From NCBI GenBank assembly GCA_028066595.1, contig JALCBJ010000047.1, positions 3,282 to 53,234 of the forward strand: a stretch of DNA of 49,953 nt, read 5' to 3'. The notes under the pieces are model-generated. The model worked only from the letters and a program-made list of their open reading frames with translations, did not search any database and was not told the origin of the DNA. Positions within the stretch are counted from its first letter, which is position 1; each line of letters opens with the position of its first letter. A program made the translations under genes and the position numbers. Source of the stretch: Thermoanaerobaculia bacterium (GTDB lineage: Bacteria; Acidobacteriota; Thermoanaerobaculia; Multivoradales; J023). Shown here one piece after another: positions 35,957-44,922 of the stretch.

Positions 35957-37024
35957 ATGAAGCAAGAACGCTTCGGCTTCGCCGAGTTCTCCCGGCGTTT
36001 TGCGGACTTGATTCGGGAGGTCGAGAGTTTCGACGTACGTGTGCCCGAAGACAGTGCGTTGATCGGTCTGGCTTCCGATCTCGTGCCGAAAGTGGTCCAC
36101 TTGCTGCGTCGGGGTATCGACCTGTTGGAGCAGGTGGAAGCCTTCTACGATCCGGAACGTACACAGCCGGACAAGCCGGCCGACAGCGACACGCTGCATC
36201 ACATCGGTCTGATGATTTCCTCGGAGTTCGCAGCTCGAGATCTGATCGACGTTGCCTTCTTCGCCCGTAGCGAGCTGCGCTCGTCCTACGAGTACCTGAT
36301 GAAGTCGGCGACACGGAGGATGCCAGGGCGGCCGATCGAGGATCTTCTGACCATGGCGTCGAACACGGAAACCGGGCTGCGAGCCTTGCGCAAGGCCATG
36401 GTGTCAGTCGAATCTGCGGTGTACGAGTTCGAAGAACAAGAAGCGCCGAAGCGGCAATGGTACGACGTGGAGTTGTCCCTTCAGATCCGCAAGCTCTATT
36501 GGAATCTGAGGCGCGAAACCGAGCTGGCCAAGGGCAGCGCCGAGCAAGATTTGGAAGGCAGATTGCGGCAGGTGCTCTATCGCATCATGGCGTTCCGTGA
36601 GCTCTCCGTCTACCCCTTTCTACGCGTCGACGATCGCGTGAATCTCCGCCACCTCCTGAAACGAATTCTCGATTGGCTCAACGGCGACGAGCGCGACGCC
36701 ACGGAAGCTCGCCACATTTGGCAGGATTTGACAGGTTTCGCCGAGATCCTCGTACAGGTCAGTCACCGCCAGGAGCTCCAAGATCACGACCGTGACCTGG
36801 TGAGCCGTGTGTACTACCAGCTCTTCCGTCGCGCAGATCTCGATATGGTGCCCGATCAGACGATCAAGGAGCTGGAGGTGGTGCTCGGGCTCGACGCGAA
36901 GCTGGACCAGCTCATCGCGGGCAAAGTGAAGGATCTGGAGTCCTGGCGCGCGCCCCTGCGCCGTGTGCTCGACCACCTCAAGCGCGCGCCGAGCGTAGCC
37001 ACGCCCGAGAATTTCTGGATCTGA
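35957..37024 (+). CDS. Helical cytoplasmic protein of unknown function
   Basis: A 355-residue, almost entirely helical protein, rich in Arg, Glu, Asp and Leu, with no signal peptide or membrane segment (opens MKQERFGFAEFSRRFADL). No motif or family is recognised. ATG 35957 has no convincing ribosome site; a candidate -10 TAAGAT with a TTTGGC -35 lies at 35868-35895. It is followed after six bases by the isopentenyl-phosphate-kinase-like gene, which suggests cotranscription and perhaps a lipid-related role, but that is position only. Confidence 0.75.
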   Translation: MKQERFGFAEFSRRFADLIREVESFDVRVPEDSALIGLASDLVPKVVHLLRRGIDLLEQVEAFYDPERTQPDKPADSDTLHHIGLMISSEFAARDLIDVAFFARSELRSSYEYLMKSATRRMPGRPIEDLLTMASNTETGLRALRKAMVSVESAVYEFEEQEAPKRQWYDVELSLQIRKLYWNLRRETELAKGSAEQDLEGRLRQVLYRIMAFRELSVYPFLRVDDRVNLRHLLKRILDWLNGDERDATEARHIWQDLTGFAEILVQVSHRQELQDHDRDLVSRVYYQLFRRADLDMVPDQTIKELEVVLGLDAKLDQLIAGKVKDLESWRAPLRRVLDHLKRAPSVATPENFWI

Positions 37025-37030
37025 CACGCA

Positions 37031-37846
37031 TTGAGTATCGACCGACGACAGCCCGGGCTGATCCTGGTCAAGCTGGGCGGCAGCCTGATCACCGACAAAC
37101 AGCGCGATGCGCATGCGCGCCACGCGGTCGTTGCGCGACTCGCCCGTGAGTTGGCCCAAGGCGTCGCCGGCGGCCAACCGGTCATCGTCGGACATGGCTC
37201 GGGTTCCTTTGGCCATGTGGCGGCACGTAAGCACGGTTTGGCATCGCGTCGCCTCGGCAACGCACCGGCCTTGGCGGCGGCTGCGGTGCGGCGCTCGGCT
37301 GCCGAGCTCCACGGAATCGTTACTGGAGCCTTCGTCGACAGCGGCGTGCCCGCCTGGTCGTGGGCACCGTCCAACGTGATGTTGGCCCGGCGGGGCCGAC
37401 CGGCAAGTGCCAATCTGGAGCCCCTGTCATCGGCCTTGGCGGTCGGAATGGTTCCCGTGACCTACGGCGACGTGGTGGTAGATCGCGATTGGCGTGCCTC
37501 GATCTGCTCCACGGAAGCGGTACTGTCGTATCTGGTACGCAGACTGTTGAAGCGGGGAGTCGCCGTCAGCAGAGTTCTCTGGTTGGGCGATACGGACGGA
37601 ATCTACGACCAGCATGGGGAGACTGTCCCGGAGATCACCGACGAGAACGTCGTGGCGTCTCGCCGCGTCGTGGCCGGCTCGGCGGGAACGGACGTTACCG
37701 GTGGTATGCTCCTGCGCCTCCGAACGGCGCGGGATCTGGCGCGACTCGGCGTCGAGTCGTGGATCGTCGACGGCCAGCGAGAAGGTCTGCTGGCCGATGG
37801 TCTGCGCGGTGCTCCCTTGCCCGGCACCCGCGTCGTCGCAGGCTGA
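37031..37846 (+). CDS. Isopentenyl phosphate kinase-like amino acid kinase family protein
   Basis: A 271-residue amino-acid-kinase-fold protein. It begins VKLGGSLITDK, contains VGHGSGSFGHVAARKHGL with the histidine that binds the substrate phosphate in archaeal isopentenyl phosphate kinase (IPK), then GMVPVTYGDVVVD, WLGDTDGIYD and GTDVTGGMLLRLRTA. IPK converts isopentenyl phosphate to the diphosphate in the alternative mevalonate route; it is usual in archaea and sporadic in bacteria. FomA-like kinases share the fold and are the main alternative. The start is TTG 37031, the only start near the six-base gap. A squalene/phytoene synthase gene follows after five bases, which strongly supports an isoprenoid role. 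Confidence 0.8.
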   Translation: MSIDRRQPGLILVKLGGSLITDKQRDAHARHAVVARLARELAQGVAGGQPVIVGHGSGSFGHVAARKHGLASRRLGNAPALAAAAVRRSAAELHGIVTGAFVDSGVPAWSWAPSNVMLARRGRPASANLEPLSSALAVGMVPVTYGDVVVDRDWRASICSTEAVLSYLVRRLLKRGVAVSRVLWLGDTDGIYDQHGETVPEITDENVVASRRVVAGSAGTDVTGGMLLRLRTARDLARLGVESWIVDGQREGLLADGLRGAPLPGTRVVAG

Positions 37847-37851
37847 GCCTC

Positions 37852-38790
37852 GTGTCCGGTGCAGTCTCCATGGCCGACCTCGACGAACTCCTAGAAAAGA
37901 CGAGCCGTACCTTCGCGCTGTCGATTCCGTTGCTACCGGAGCCGACCCGGCAACACGTGGTCCTCGGCTACCTGCTCTTTCGCATCGCCGATACCTTCGA
38001 GGACGCTGCTCGCTGGCCACGGCGAAAACGAGTCGCGGCCTTGGAGGCTTTCGCGCGTCTGCTCGAAGACGATTCGCGGGGAAACGGCGAGGCCGCCGAG
38101 CTGGCGGCCATCTGGGCAAACGAAGTTCCCATCGATCACGAGGGTTACCGTGAGCTTCTGTCGGAGACACCGGCAGTCTTGGAAGCGTTCTTTGCTCTCG
38201 AGGAACCGGCTCGATCTCTGGTTCGCGACCACGTACAGCGTACGGCTCGGGGGATGGCCAGCTACGTAGAGCGCACCGACGACGAGGGTGAGCTGGAGCT
38301 GGAGACACTGGACGATCTCCGGGACTATTGCTACATCGTGGCAGGCATCGTGGGTGAGATGCTCACGGAGCTGTTCTTGCTGGGGCGTCCCGAGCTGGCG
38401 CCCAAGGCAGTGTATCTTCGCTCCCGTTCGCGCCGTTGTGGCGAAGCGCAGCAGCTGGTCAACATCCTCAAGGACTCGTCCTTCGACGCTCGCGAGGGCC
38501 GGTCCTATCTGGCGGGCGCCGATCGAGACAGTGTGTTCGCCTTGGCCCGTGAAGACCTGCGGGTTTTCCTCGAGTACATCGACGCGATCCAGCAGTCTGG
38601 TTCGGAGGACGGACTCGTGGCATTCAATGCCCTACCTGTGCTTTTGGCCTACGCCGCGTTGGACAAAGTGGAGCAGGACGGACCTGGAGCGAAGATCTCG
38701 CGCGACACGGTTTTCGGGATCATGGCTGACCTCGAGCGGGCGTTGGAGCGAGGGGCGCCTGTAGTATCGTTGGTCCGGGTGCGGAGCTGA
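37852..38790 (+). CDS. Squalene/phytoene synthase family protein
   Basis: A 312-residue head-to-head prenyl synthase. The first Asp-rich motif reads LFRIADTFED, the second QLVNILKDSSFDAREG, where the more usual sequence is QLTNILRDVGED; Asp and Asn residues binding magnesium are largely kept, although the second motif is divergent. These enzymes join two farnesyl or geranylgeranyl diphosphates, or act as HpnC/HpnD-like enzymes in hopanoid synthesis. Products here are unknown; no other hopanoid or carotenoid gene is in the window. GTG 37852 or ATG 37870 may start it. It is almost adjoining the IPK-like gene, so they form an operon. Confidence 0.87.
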   Translation: MSGAVSMADLDELLEKTSRTFALSIPLLPEPTRQHVVLGYLLFRIADTFEDAARWPRRKRVAALEAFARLLEDDSRGNGEAAELAAIWANEVPIDHEGYRELLSETPAVLEAFFALEEPARSLVRDHVQRTARGMASYVERTDDEGELELETLDDLRDYCYIVAGIVGEMLTELFLLGRPELAPKAVYLRSRSRRCGEAQQLVNILKDSSFDAREGRSYLAGADRDSVFALAREDLRVFLEYIDAIQQSGSEDGLVAFNALPVLLAYAALDKVEQDGPGAKISRDTVFGIMADLERALERGAPVVSLVRVRS

Positions 38791-38891
38791 ACCGCCGTAC
38801 GTTCCGTCCCCCCTGGCTGACGCTTCAAGTCCTTCCTCTCGAGCTATCTCTTCATCGACACCTGCCTGCCGCCAACTCCCAGGGAGAGACC

Positions 38892-39608
38892 ATGCACCCG
38901 AGTGATCGACCGAAGTTCACCTACCTCGGCCATTCCACCGTTCTCTGCACGCTGCACGATGGACGGACGATCCTCATCGATCCGTGGGTACAGAACAATC
39001 CGAGCTGTCCCGAGGATCTGAAGGCCCTCGACCGCGTGGATGCGGTATTGATCACCCATGGCCATGCCGACCACATGGGCGACGCTCTGGCGATCCTCGA
39101 AGAGCACGAGCCAGAGTGCGTGGTCGCCACCTACGAGATCTGCGGCTGGCTAGGAAACCGAGGAGTCGAGAATTGCTGTCCGATGAACATCGGTGGCACT
39201 CAGGATGTCCTGGGGCTGCGCGTCACCCAGGTGCAGGCACTTCACACCTCGTCCATCGAAGACGAAGGTCGGTTGATCTACGGCGGTGTGCCGACGGGAT
39301 ACATCGTCACGCTCCCCGATGGCTGGGCCTTCTACCATGCCGGCGATACCGCCCTGTTCTCTGACATGCAACTGCTTGCCGACCTCTATCGGCCTCACCT
39401 GGCCTTCTTGCCGATCGGCGATCTATTCACCATGGATCCGCACCAGGCGGCGCTAGCATGCAAGTTCCTGGAAGTGCGGGAGGTGGTTCCGATTCATTGG
39501 GGCACCTTCCCGGTGCTGACCGGCACTCCCTCAGACTTGGAACGTGAGCTTTCGGACGAAGGCGTCAACTGCAAGGTCGTGACCCTTCAGCCGGGTCAGT
39601 CCTACTGA
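38892..39608 (+). CDS. UPF0173-type metal-dependent hydrolase (metallo-beta-lactamase fold)
   Basis: A 238-residue MBL-fold protein. The metal motif is ITHGHADHMGD, followed by Asp in YHAGDTALF and His in VPIHWGTFP. The short N-terminus (KFTYLGHSTVLC) and C-terminus match the UPF0173/YtkL group, for which no physiological substrate is established. GGGAGAG lies at normal distance before ATG 38892. It is 101 bases from the previous gene and 17 from the DtxR-type regulator, so it probably starts a small operon. Confidence 0.93.
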   Translation: MHPSDRPKFTYLGHSTVLCTLHDGRTILIDPWVQNNPSCPEDLKALDRVDAVLITHGHADHMGDALAILEEHEPECVVATYEICGWLGNRGVENCCPMNIGGTQDVLGLRVTQVQALHTSSIEDEGRLIYGGVPTGYIVTLPDGWAFYHAGDTALFSDMQLLADLYRPHLAFLPIGDLFTMDPHQAALACKFLEVREVVPIHWGTFPVLTGTPSDLERELSDEGVNCKVVTLQPGQSY

Positions 39609-39625
39609 CCCAGGTCAGAGTCTGG

Positions 39626-40309
39626 ATGCCCACGAGTACCGTCGAGGACTACCTCAAGGCGATCCTGTTGCGGGAGCAGCATCTGGCACAGGACGAGTTG
39701 GTGACCATGGGACAGGTGGCCAACGATCTCGAGGTGGCCCCGGGCACCGTCACCTCCATGGTCAAGACCTTGGAAAAAGTGGGGCTGATTCGTTACGAGC
39801 CTTACAGCGGCGTGAGACTGTCTTCCGAAGGGCGACGTACGGCAGCCCGCATCTTGCGACGGCACCGGTTGATCGAGCTGTTCTTGGTAGAAACTCTCGG
39901 CCTCGACTGGTCGGAGGTGCACGAAGAAGCTGAGCAGCTCGAGCATTCGATGTCGGACAAGCTGATCGACCGAATCGACAAGATGCTCGGTCATCCCGCG
40001 GTCGATCCCCACGGCGATCCGATACCCGACGCCGAAGGGCGGATTCGTCAACCAGAGCTTCACAGCCTGGCGGATTGTCATCCAGGTCACTACGAGGTAG
40101 CCCGCGTCAGCGATCAAGACGAGGCGTTCCTGCGATTCGTGGAACGTAGTGGGCTGAAGCCCGGAGCCCATCTGGAGCTCAAGGCGTCGGACCCGGCGGC
40201 CGACGCGGTAGAGATCGAACCCGTAGACTCCCCCAAGATCACTCTCGGTGCCGCAGCAGCCGGCAAACTTTGGGTGCAACCCGTGGCCGAAGACGATGCA
40301 CCCGCATGA
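39626..40309 (+). CDS. DtxR/MntR-family metal-dependent transcriptional regulator
   Basis: A 227-residue repressor. N-terminal winged helix (VTMGQVANDLEVAPGTVTSMVKTL), dimerisation/metal domain (EAEQLEHSMSDKLIDRID; HPAVDPHGDPIPD), and a C-terminal FeoA-like SH3 domain (KITLGAAAAGKLWVQP). The ligands Asp8 and E-x-x-EH (EQLEH) resemble MntR more than DtxR, which has a Cys at the first of those positions. The position equal to MntR Glu11 is Lys here. It probably represses metal uptake genes when Fe or Mn is plentiful. No target operator could be recognised. It lies 17 bases after the MBL gene and 16 before the TPR gene. Confidence 0.9.
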   Translation: MPTSTVEDYLKAILLREQHLAQDELVTMGQVANDLEVAPGTVTSMVKTLEKVGLIRYEPYSGVRLSSEGRRTAARILRRHRLIELFLVETLGLDWSEVHEEAEQLEHSMSDKLIDRIDKMLGHPAVDPHGDPIPDAEGRIRQPELHSLADCHPGHYEVARVSDQDEAFLRFVERSGLKPGAHLELKASDPAADAVEIEPVDSPKITLGAAAAGKLWVQPVAEDDAPA

Positions 40310-40325
40310 CCCAGCGGAGGTTTCC

Positions 40326-41645
40326 ATGACCCGTTCCTCTCAGCGTACCGTCGTGCGACTTCAAGTCGTGCTGACGCTCCTATCGGTTCTGTTCACCATC
40401 GGGCTCGCCGCTCCGACCTTCGCGAAGGACAAGAAAAAGAAGAAAAGGGGACAGGGCGATCTCTATGGCGAGGTGGCGGGCGTGGTGGTCGATCGCGACG
40501 GCAATCAGCTCAAGGGCATCGAGGTCGAGCTGACCGCGAAGGCGGACGGCAGCGCGGCCGGATCTGCCGTCACGAACAAGAAGGGGCAGTTCGAGCTGTC
40601 TGTGCTACTGGCCGAAGCCTCTGCGGGAGATGCGGAAGAGACCGTAGCCGCCAGTTATCAGATCGACCTTCGAGGGGAAGGCTACGCGCCGTTCTCGAAC
40701 GAGCTTTCGGTCGCCGCCGGCCAACGGATCGACGTCGAGATCACGCTGCTCGACGCTGCGGCCGGCCTTCGAAGTCGAGCGATCGGTGTGTTCAACGAGG
40801 GCGTCCAGTTCCATGGTGCCGGCAACATGGATCAGGCCGCGGAAAGATTCCGAGAGGCACTCGAGATCGATCCGTCCGTCGCCGAGCCGTACCTCGGTCT
40901 CGCCGACATCGCCCTCGCCGCGGGAAAGCCCGAAGAGGGATTGGCGTCCATCGAGGTGTACCTCGAACGAAAACCCGACGATCCGGCCGGCCAGCGGATG
41001 GCCTATGAGATCTACCGTGCTCTTGGACGAATGGACGAGGCACGGGCGCTGGCAGGGAAGTTGGGTCTCGAAGGTGTCGAAAAGGACCTCGCGATCTTGG
41101 TCTTCAACGAGGGTGCCATCGCGTCACGGAAGAACGACGACGAGACGGCCCTGGCCAAGTTCCATCAGGCCGTCGAGATGGATCCGGATCTGGGACCTGC
41201 GTGGGCCGGCATCGCCAGCATCTACTACAACCAGAGGCAGCTGGAAGAAGCTGTCGAGCCCGCAGCCAGGTCCGTCGAGCTGCAACCAGACCATGAGCCG
41301 TCGGCGCGGATTCACTTTCTGGTTCTCGACGGCCTGGGGCGCCCGGAAGCCGCCGACGCCTGGGACGCGTTTCGCAAGCTCAACCAGCCAGCGGCGCTGG
41401 AGCTGCTGTACCTGCGAGCTGACCTCGATTTTCGCAACAACGCCACCGACTCCGCCCAGGCGGCGGCGCGGCAGATTCTGACCATCGACGCCGATCATGC
41501 TGGAGCGCATCTCCTGTTGGGCAAGATCCTCTCGTCGACCGATACGGCCACGGCCAAGGCCCACCTTCGCAAGTTCCTCGAGCTGGCACCGCCGGACGAT
41601 GCCGACCGGCCGCTGGCGGAGGAAATGGTCGGCTATCTCGAGTGA
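40326..41645 (+). CDS. Secreted TPR protein with carboxypeptidase-regulatory-like domain
   Basis: A 439-residue protein. Signal peptide VLTLLSVLFTIGLAAPTFA, a Lys run (KDKKKKKRG), then a CarboxypepD-regulatory-like beta-sandwich at ~45-150 (GEVAGVVVDRDGNQLKGIEV). Residues ~155-440 are TPR repeats (AAERFREALEIDPSVAEPY; ALAKFHQAVEMDPDLGPAW; AHLRKFLELAPPDD). Such proteins are common in Acidobacteriota and act as periplasmic assembly platforms; its partner is not known. ATG 40326 has GGAGG seven bases upstream, and the earlier in-frame start would overlap the regulator. Confidence 0.88.
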   Translation: MTRSSQRTVVRLQVVLTLLSVLFTIGLAAPTFAKDKKKKKRGQGDLYGEVAGVVVDRDGNQLKGIEVELTAKADGSAAGSAVTNKKGQFELSVLLAEASAGDAEETVAASYQIDLRGEGYAPFSNELSVAAGQRIDVEITLLDAAAGLRSRAIGVFNEGVQFHGAGNMDQAAERFREALEIDPSVAEPYLGLADIALAAGKPEEGLASIEVYLERKPDDPAGQRMAYEIYRALGRMDEARALAGKLGLEGVEKDLAILVFNEGAIASRKNDDETALAKFHQAVEMDPDLGPAWAGIASIYYNQRQLEEAVEPAARSVELQPDHEPSARIHFLVLDGLGRPEAADAWDAFRKLNQPAALELLYLRADLDFRNNATDSAQAAARQILTIDADHAGAHLLLGKILSSTDTATAKAHLRKFLELAPPDDADRPLAEEMVGYLE

Positions 41646-41838
41646 CCTCGGGCTGTCTAGGGTGATCTCGCCGGGGACGCCGTATTTCGCGACCGAACGA
41701 CATATCGCTACCGCCGATCACCTCCAGTCGTTGGGTTGGTGAACGGGCTGACCCGCTCCAGCCTTCGGACATGGCGGCCGGCCTCAGCGCCAGATGTCGA
41801 GTCAACTTCCCCAGAAGCTCCACGTATAGAGCGCGTCC

Positions 41839-44800
41839 ATGAATCTCACTCGGACCTCGTTGCGCCATCCTTCGGGTGTCGCTATCGCCGTCGCCATGGC
41901 GGTGGTATTCGGCTTGTTCAGCCTCCGCCACTTGCCGGTGCAGCTGTTGCCTGCCATCGAGTATCCGCAGCTGTCGGTTCAGACCGACTGGCGAGCCGCG
42001 TCGCCCCTGGAGATGGAATCGGAGATCTTGGAGCCACAGGAGGAAGTGCTCCAGGGTCTACCGGGGCTCGAAGAGCTGAGCTCGGTGGCTTCCGCCGGCA
42101 ACGCAACCATCAACTTGCGATTCGGCCTGGGTACGGACATGACCGAGACCCTGATCGAGGTCCTCGGGCGCCTGAATCGGCTTCCGCCGCTGCCTGCAGA
42201 TGCCGATCCGCCGTCGGTCCGTTTAGGCGGCGACCAGGGAGACTCGGACGCTTTGGTCTGGTTCTTCGTCCAGGTTCTGCCGGGCACCGAGGGCTCACCG
42301 GCCGACTTTCGCCGACTGGTGGAGGATCAGGTCAAGCCCAGGTTCGAAACGGTACCCGGAGTCACTTCGGTGGACGTGTTCGCAGGTCCGTCGGAGCAGG
42401 TACGCATCACCTTCGACCCGTTTCGGGTCGCCGACTTGGGTCTCGAAATACCGGGAATCGCTCGTCTCGTGGGACGGGCCAATGACGTATCGGCGGGCTT
42501 CGCCGAAGTGGGCCGGCGGCAGTACCAGGTACGGTTTGCTGGCCGCTATGCGCCAGCCGACCTCGCCGAGCTGATTCTGGAATGGCGGGACGGTAAGCCA
42601 GTACGTTTGGGAGACGTCGCCCAGGTGGAGGTCATGCCAGGGGACCGTGAGTCGGTAGCGTTGCAGAACGGCAATCCGGCCATTCCGCTACGGTTGGTCC
42701 GCGATAGCGACGCCAATGTGCTGTCCTCTCTGACCCAGGCCAAGGCCGTGGCCGCAGATTTGCGCGATGGCTTGCTAGCGGAGCACGGGCTCGACATCCA
42801 GCCGTCGTTCGACGCTTCGGTCTTCATCCTCCGCGCCGTGAGGCTGGTGGCGTCGAACCTGGCCTTGGGTGTGCTGCTCGCCGTGGGCGTGCTGTGGTTT
42901 TTCCTGCGCCAGGGTAGGGCCACACTGCTGGTCGCCCTGGCCATCCCGCTGTCGCTATGCTGCACGTTTGTCGTCCTGCGTCTGGCCGACCGCAGTCTCA
43001 ATGTGATCTCGCTTGCCGGCCTGGCCTTCGCCGTCGGCATGGTGCTCGACGCCGCCATCGTGGTGTTGGAGAACGTCGTGCGATTGAGGGAGCGGGGAGT
43101 GCCAGCGGACGAAGCGGCAGAACGCGGAACCCTCCAGGTGTGGGGAGCTCTCCTTGCGTCTACGGCGACCACCATCGCCATCTTTGTGCCGGTGATGTAT
43201 CTCCAGGATGTCGAAGGCCAGCTCTTCGCCGATCTGGCGCTGACCATCGCCATCGCGGTCGGCTTTTCGCTGCTGGTTGCGGTCACCGTGTTGCCGGCGG
43301 CTGCCGGCCGATTCCTGCGCGAGGTGCACCTCGAGGACCACCATGAAACGACTTGGTCCAGGATTGCCGGTCAGATCATACGGCTCACCGACTCGCCGCT
43401 GCGACGCGCTAGCTGGATCGGAGTGCTCCTGGCCCTTCCCGTTGCGGTGACGGCCTGGCTACTTCCCGACCTCGACTACCTGCCGCCGGTGAAGCGCGAT
43501 GCCGTCGATGTTTTCTTCGAGATGCCGCCCGGCGCCAACCCGAAGACCGTCGAGGAGGAGATGGTCGCAGTCATCGTCGACCGGCTCGAGCCCTACATGC
43601 AGGGCCGCCGTGAACCAGCTCTGCGAAACTACTTCTTCTGGGGTGGCAATCGCGGGGCGTTCCTCGGCGTGCGGGCGGCGGACCAGCGTCGGGTGGATGA
43701 GCTGATGCGTCTCGTGGGTGACGAGACCATCGTAGGGATTCCAGATACCCAGGCCTTCATCCAGCGCGGCAACCTGTTCGGCGGGTTTGATTCCGGTCGT
43801 GGCATCGACGTCCACCTGCAGAGTCGCGACGCAGATGCCCTGCTGGCCGCCGCGCGAAACGGTATGGACTTACTGGCCGGAGCCTTGCCGGGAGCGACGA
43901 TCCGCCCGCAGCCTGCACTCGAATTGGCCCAGCCAGAGTTGCGTCTCGAGCCAGTGGACGCACGCATCGTGGAGTCGGGATGGACCCGCGAGGTGCTGGG
44001 CCGAGTGGTGCGGGCGTTGGGAGACGGGCTTTGGTTGGGGGAGCATTTCGACGGTGAGCGCCGTCTCGACGTGATCCTACGTGCGAGCCAATGGGCGACA
44101 CCCGAAGAGCTGATGGGGCTGCCTTTGGCAACTCCCGCTGGTGTTGTCCAGTTGGCCGAGTTGGTCGAGATGGAACGTACCGTCGGTCCGATTCAGCTAC
44201 GTCGCGTCGACCGGCGGCGGACCCAGACCCTTGTCGTGATACCTCCCGAGTCGATGTCGCTGGAAGCAGCGATGTCGGCGGTCCAGTCTGTCGAGCAGGA
44301 CTTGCGTGGTGAGATGCCGGCAGACGGTGCGATCCGCTATGGCGGCTCTGCAGATGCGCTCCGGCGCGCCGTTGCCAGCCTGGGGCAGAACTTCCTGATC
44401 GCTCTGGTTGTCCTCTTCCTGCTGCTCAGCGCTCTGTTCTCCTCCTTGCGCGACGCCGCTTGGGTCGTATTGGCATTGCCCCTCGCGACAGTTGGCGGCG
44501 TGGTAGCCCTGCGTGTGATCAATCGCTTCACGTTCCAGCCACTGGATCTCCTGACCATGATCGGTTTCATCATCCTCCTCGGGCTGGTGGTCAACAACGC
44601 GATCCTGCTGGTGCACCAGACTCGCCAGGCCGAACGGGAAGGTGAGGGACGTCGGGCTGCGGTGAAGCAAGCTCTCACCTTACGCATGAGGCCCATTTTC
44701 ACCAGTACCCTCACGAGTATCTTCGGAATGTTGCCGCTCGTCTTGATTCCAGGGCCCGGCAGCGCGATCTATCGAGGCCTCGCGGTGGCCATTGTCGGAG

Positions 44801-44922
44801 GGATGTCTGTGTCGACGTGCTTCACATTGATTCTCTTGCCCTGCCTCCTGCGCCTGGGCGAAGATTCCGAGCCGACGGCGGGGGTGCTGCCCGGCGACGG
44901 AATCCTGGAGCGAGCGGCATGA
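41839..44922 (+). CDS. RND-family efflux transporter (HAE1-like inner membrane pump)
   Basis: A 1,027-residue RND permease with the normal two-fold layout: helix 1 (SGVAIAVAMAVVFGLFSL), periplasmic porter domains, helices 2-6, a second half from residue ~520 and helices 8-12. In helix 4 the usual double Asp is single, GMVLDAAIVVLEN with D404 present and A405 in place of the second Asp. In helix 10 the lysine position of AcrB is Asn919 (GLVVNNAILLV). The proton relay thus differs from AcrB. Substrates are unknown. Its TGA overlaps the ATG of the membrane-fusion gene as ATGA. No TolC-type gene is in the window. Confidence 0.93.
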   Translation: MNLTRTSLRHPSGVAIAVAMAVVFGLFSLRHLPVQLLPAIEYPQLSVQTDWRAASPLEMESEILEPQEEVLQGLPGLEELSSVASAGNATINLRFGLGTDMTETLIEVLGRLNRLPPLPADADPPSVRLGGDQGDSDALVWFFVQVLPGTEGSPADFRRLVEDQVKPRFETVPGVTSVDVFAGPSEQVRITFDPFRVADLGLEIPGIARLVGRANDVSAGFAEVGRRQYQVRFAGRYAPADLAELILEWRDGKPVRLGDVAQVEVMPGDRESVALQNGNPAIPLRLVRDSDANVLSSLTQAKAVAADLRDGLLAEHGLDIQPSFDASVFILRAVRLVASNLALGVLLAVGVLWFFLRQGRATLLVALAIPLSLCCTFVVLRLADRSLNVISLAGLAFAVGMVLDAAIVVLENVVRLRERGVPADEAAERGTLQVWGALLASTATTIAIFVPVMYLQDVEGQLFADLALTIAIAVGFSLLVAVTVLPAAAGRFLREVHLEDHHETTWSRIAGQIIRLTDSPLRRASWIGVLLALPVAVTAWLLPDLDYLPPVKRDAVDVFFEMPPGANPKTVEEEMVAVIVDRLEPYMQGRREPALRNYFFWGGNRGAFLGVRAADQRRVDELMRLVGDETIVGIPDTQAFIQRGNLFGGFDSGRGIDVHLQSRDADALLAAARNGMDLLAGALPGATIRPQPALELAQPELRLEPVDARIVESGWTREVLGRVVRALGDGLWLGEHFDGERRLDVILRASQWATPEELMGLPLATPAGVVQLAELVEMERTVGPIQLRRVDRRRTQTLVVIPPESMSLEAAMSAVQSVEQDLRGEMPADGAIRYGGSADALRRAVASLGQNFLIALVVLFLLLSALFSSLRDAAWVVLALPLATVGGVVALRVINRFTFQPLDLLTMIGFIILLGLVVNNAILLVHQTRQAEREGEGRRAAVKQALTLRMRPIFTSTLTSIFGMLPLVLIPGPGSAIYRGLAVAIVGGMSVSTCFTLILLPCLLRLGEDSEPTAGVLPGDGILERAA

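Noticed and set aside
37427..38308. 293-codon minus-strand frame across the kinase/synthase genes
   Set aside because: Mirror frame of two well-supported plus-strand genes, with no ribosome site or motif.
36000..41645. Terpene biosynthetic gene cluster
   Set aside because: Only a kinase and one prenyl synthase; the rest are a regulator, an MBL protein and a TPR protein, so a cluster is not supported.
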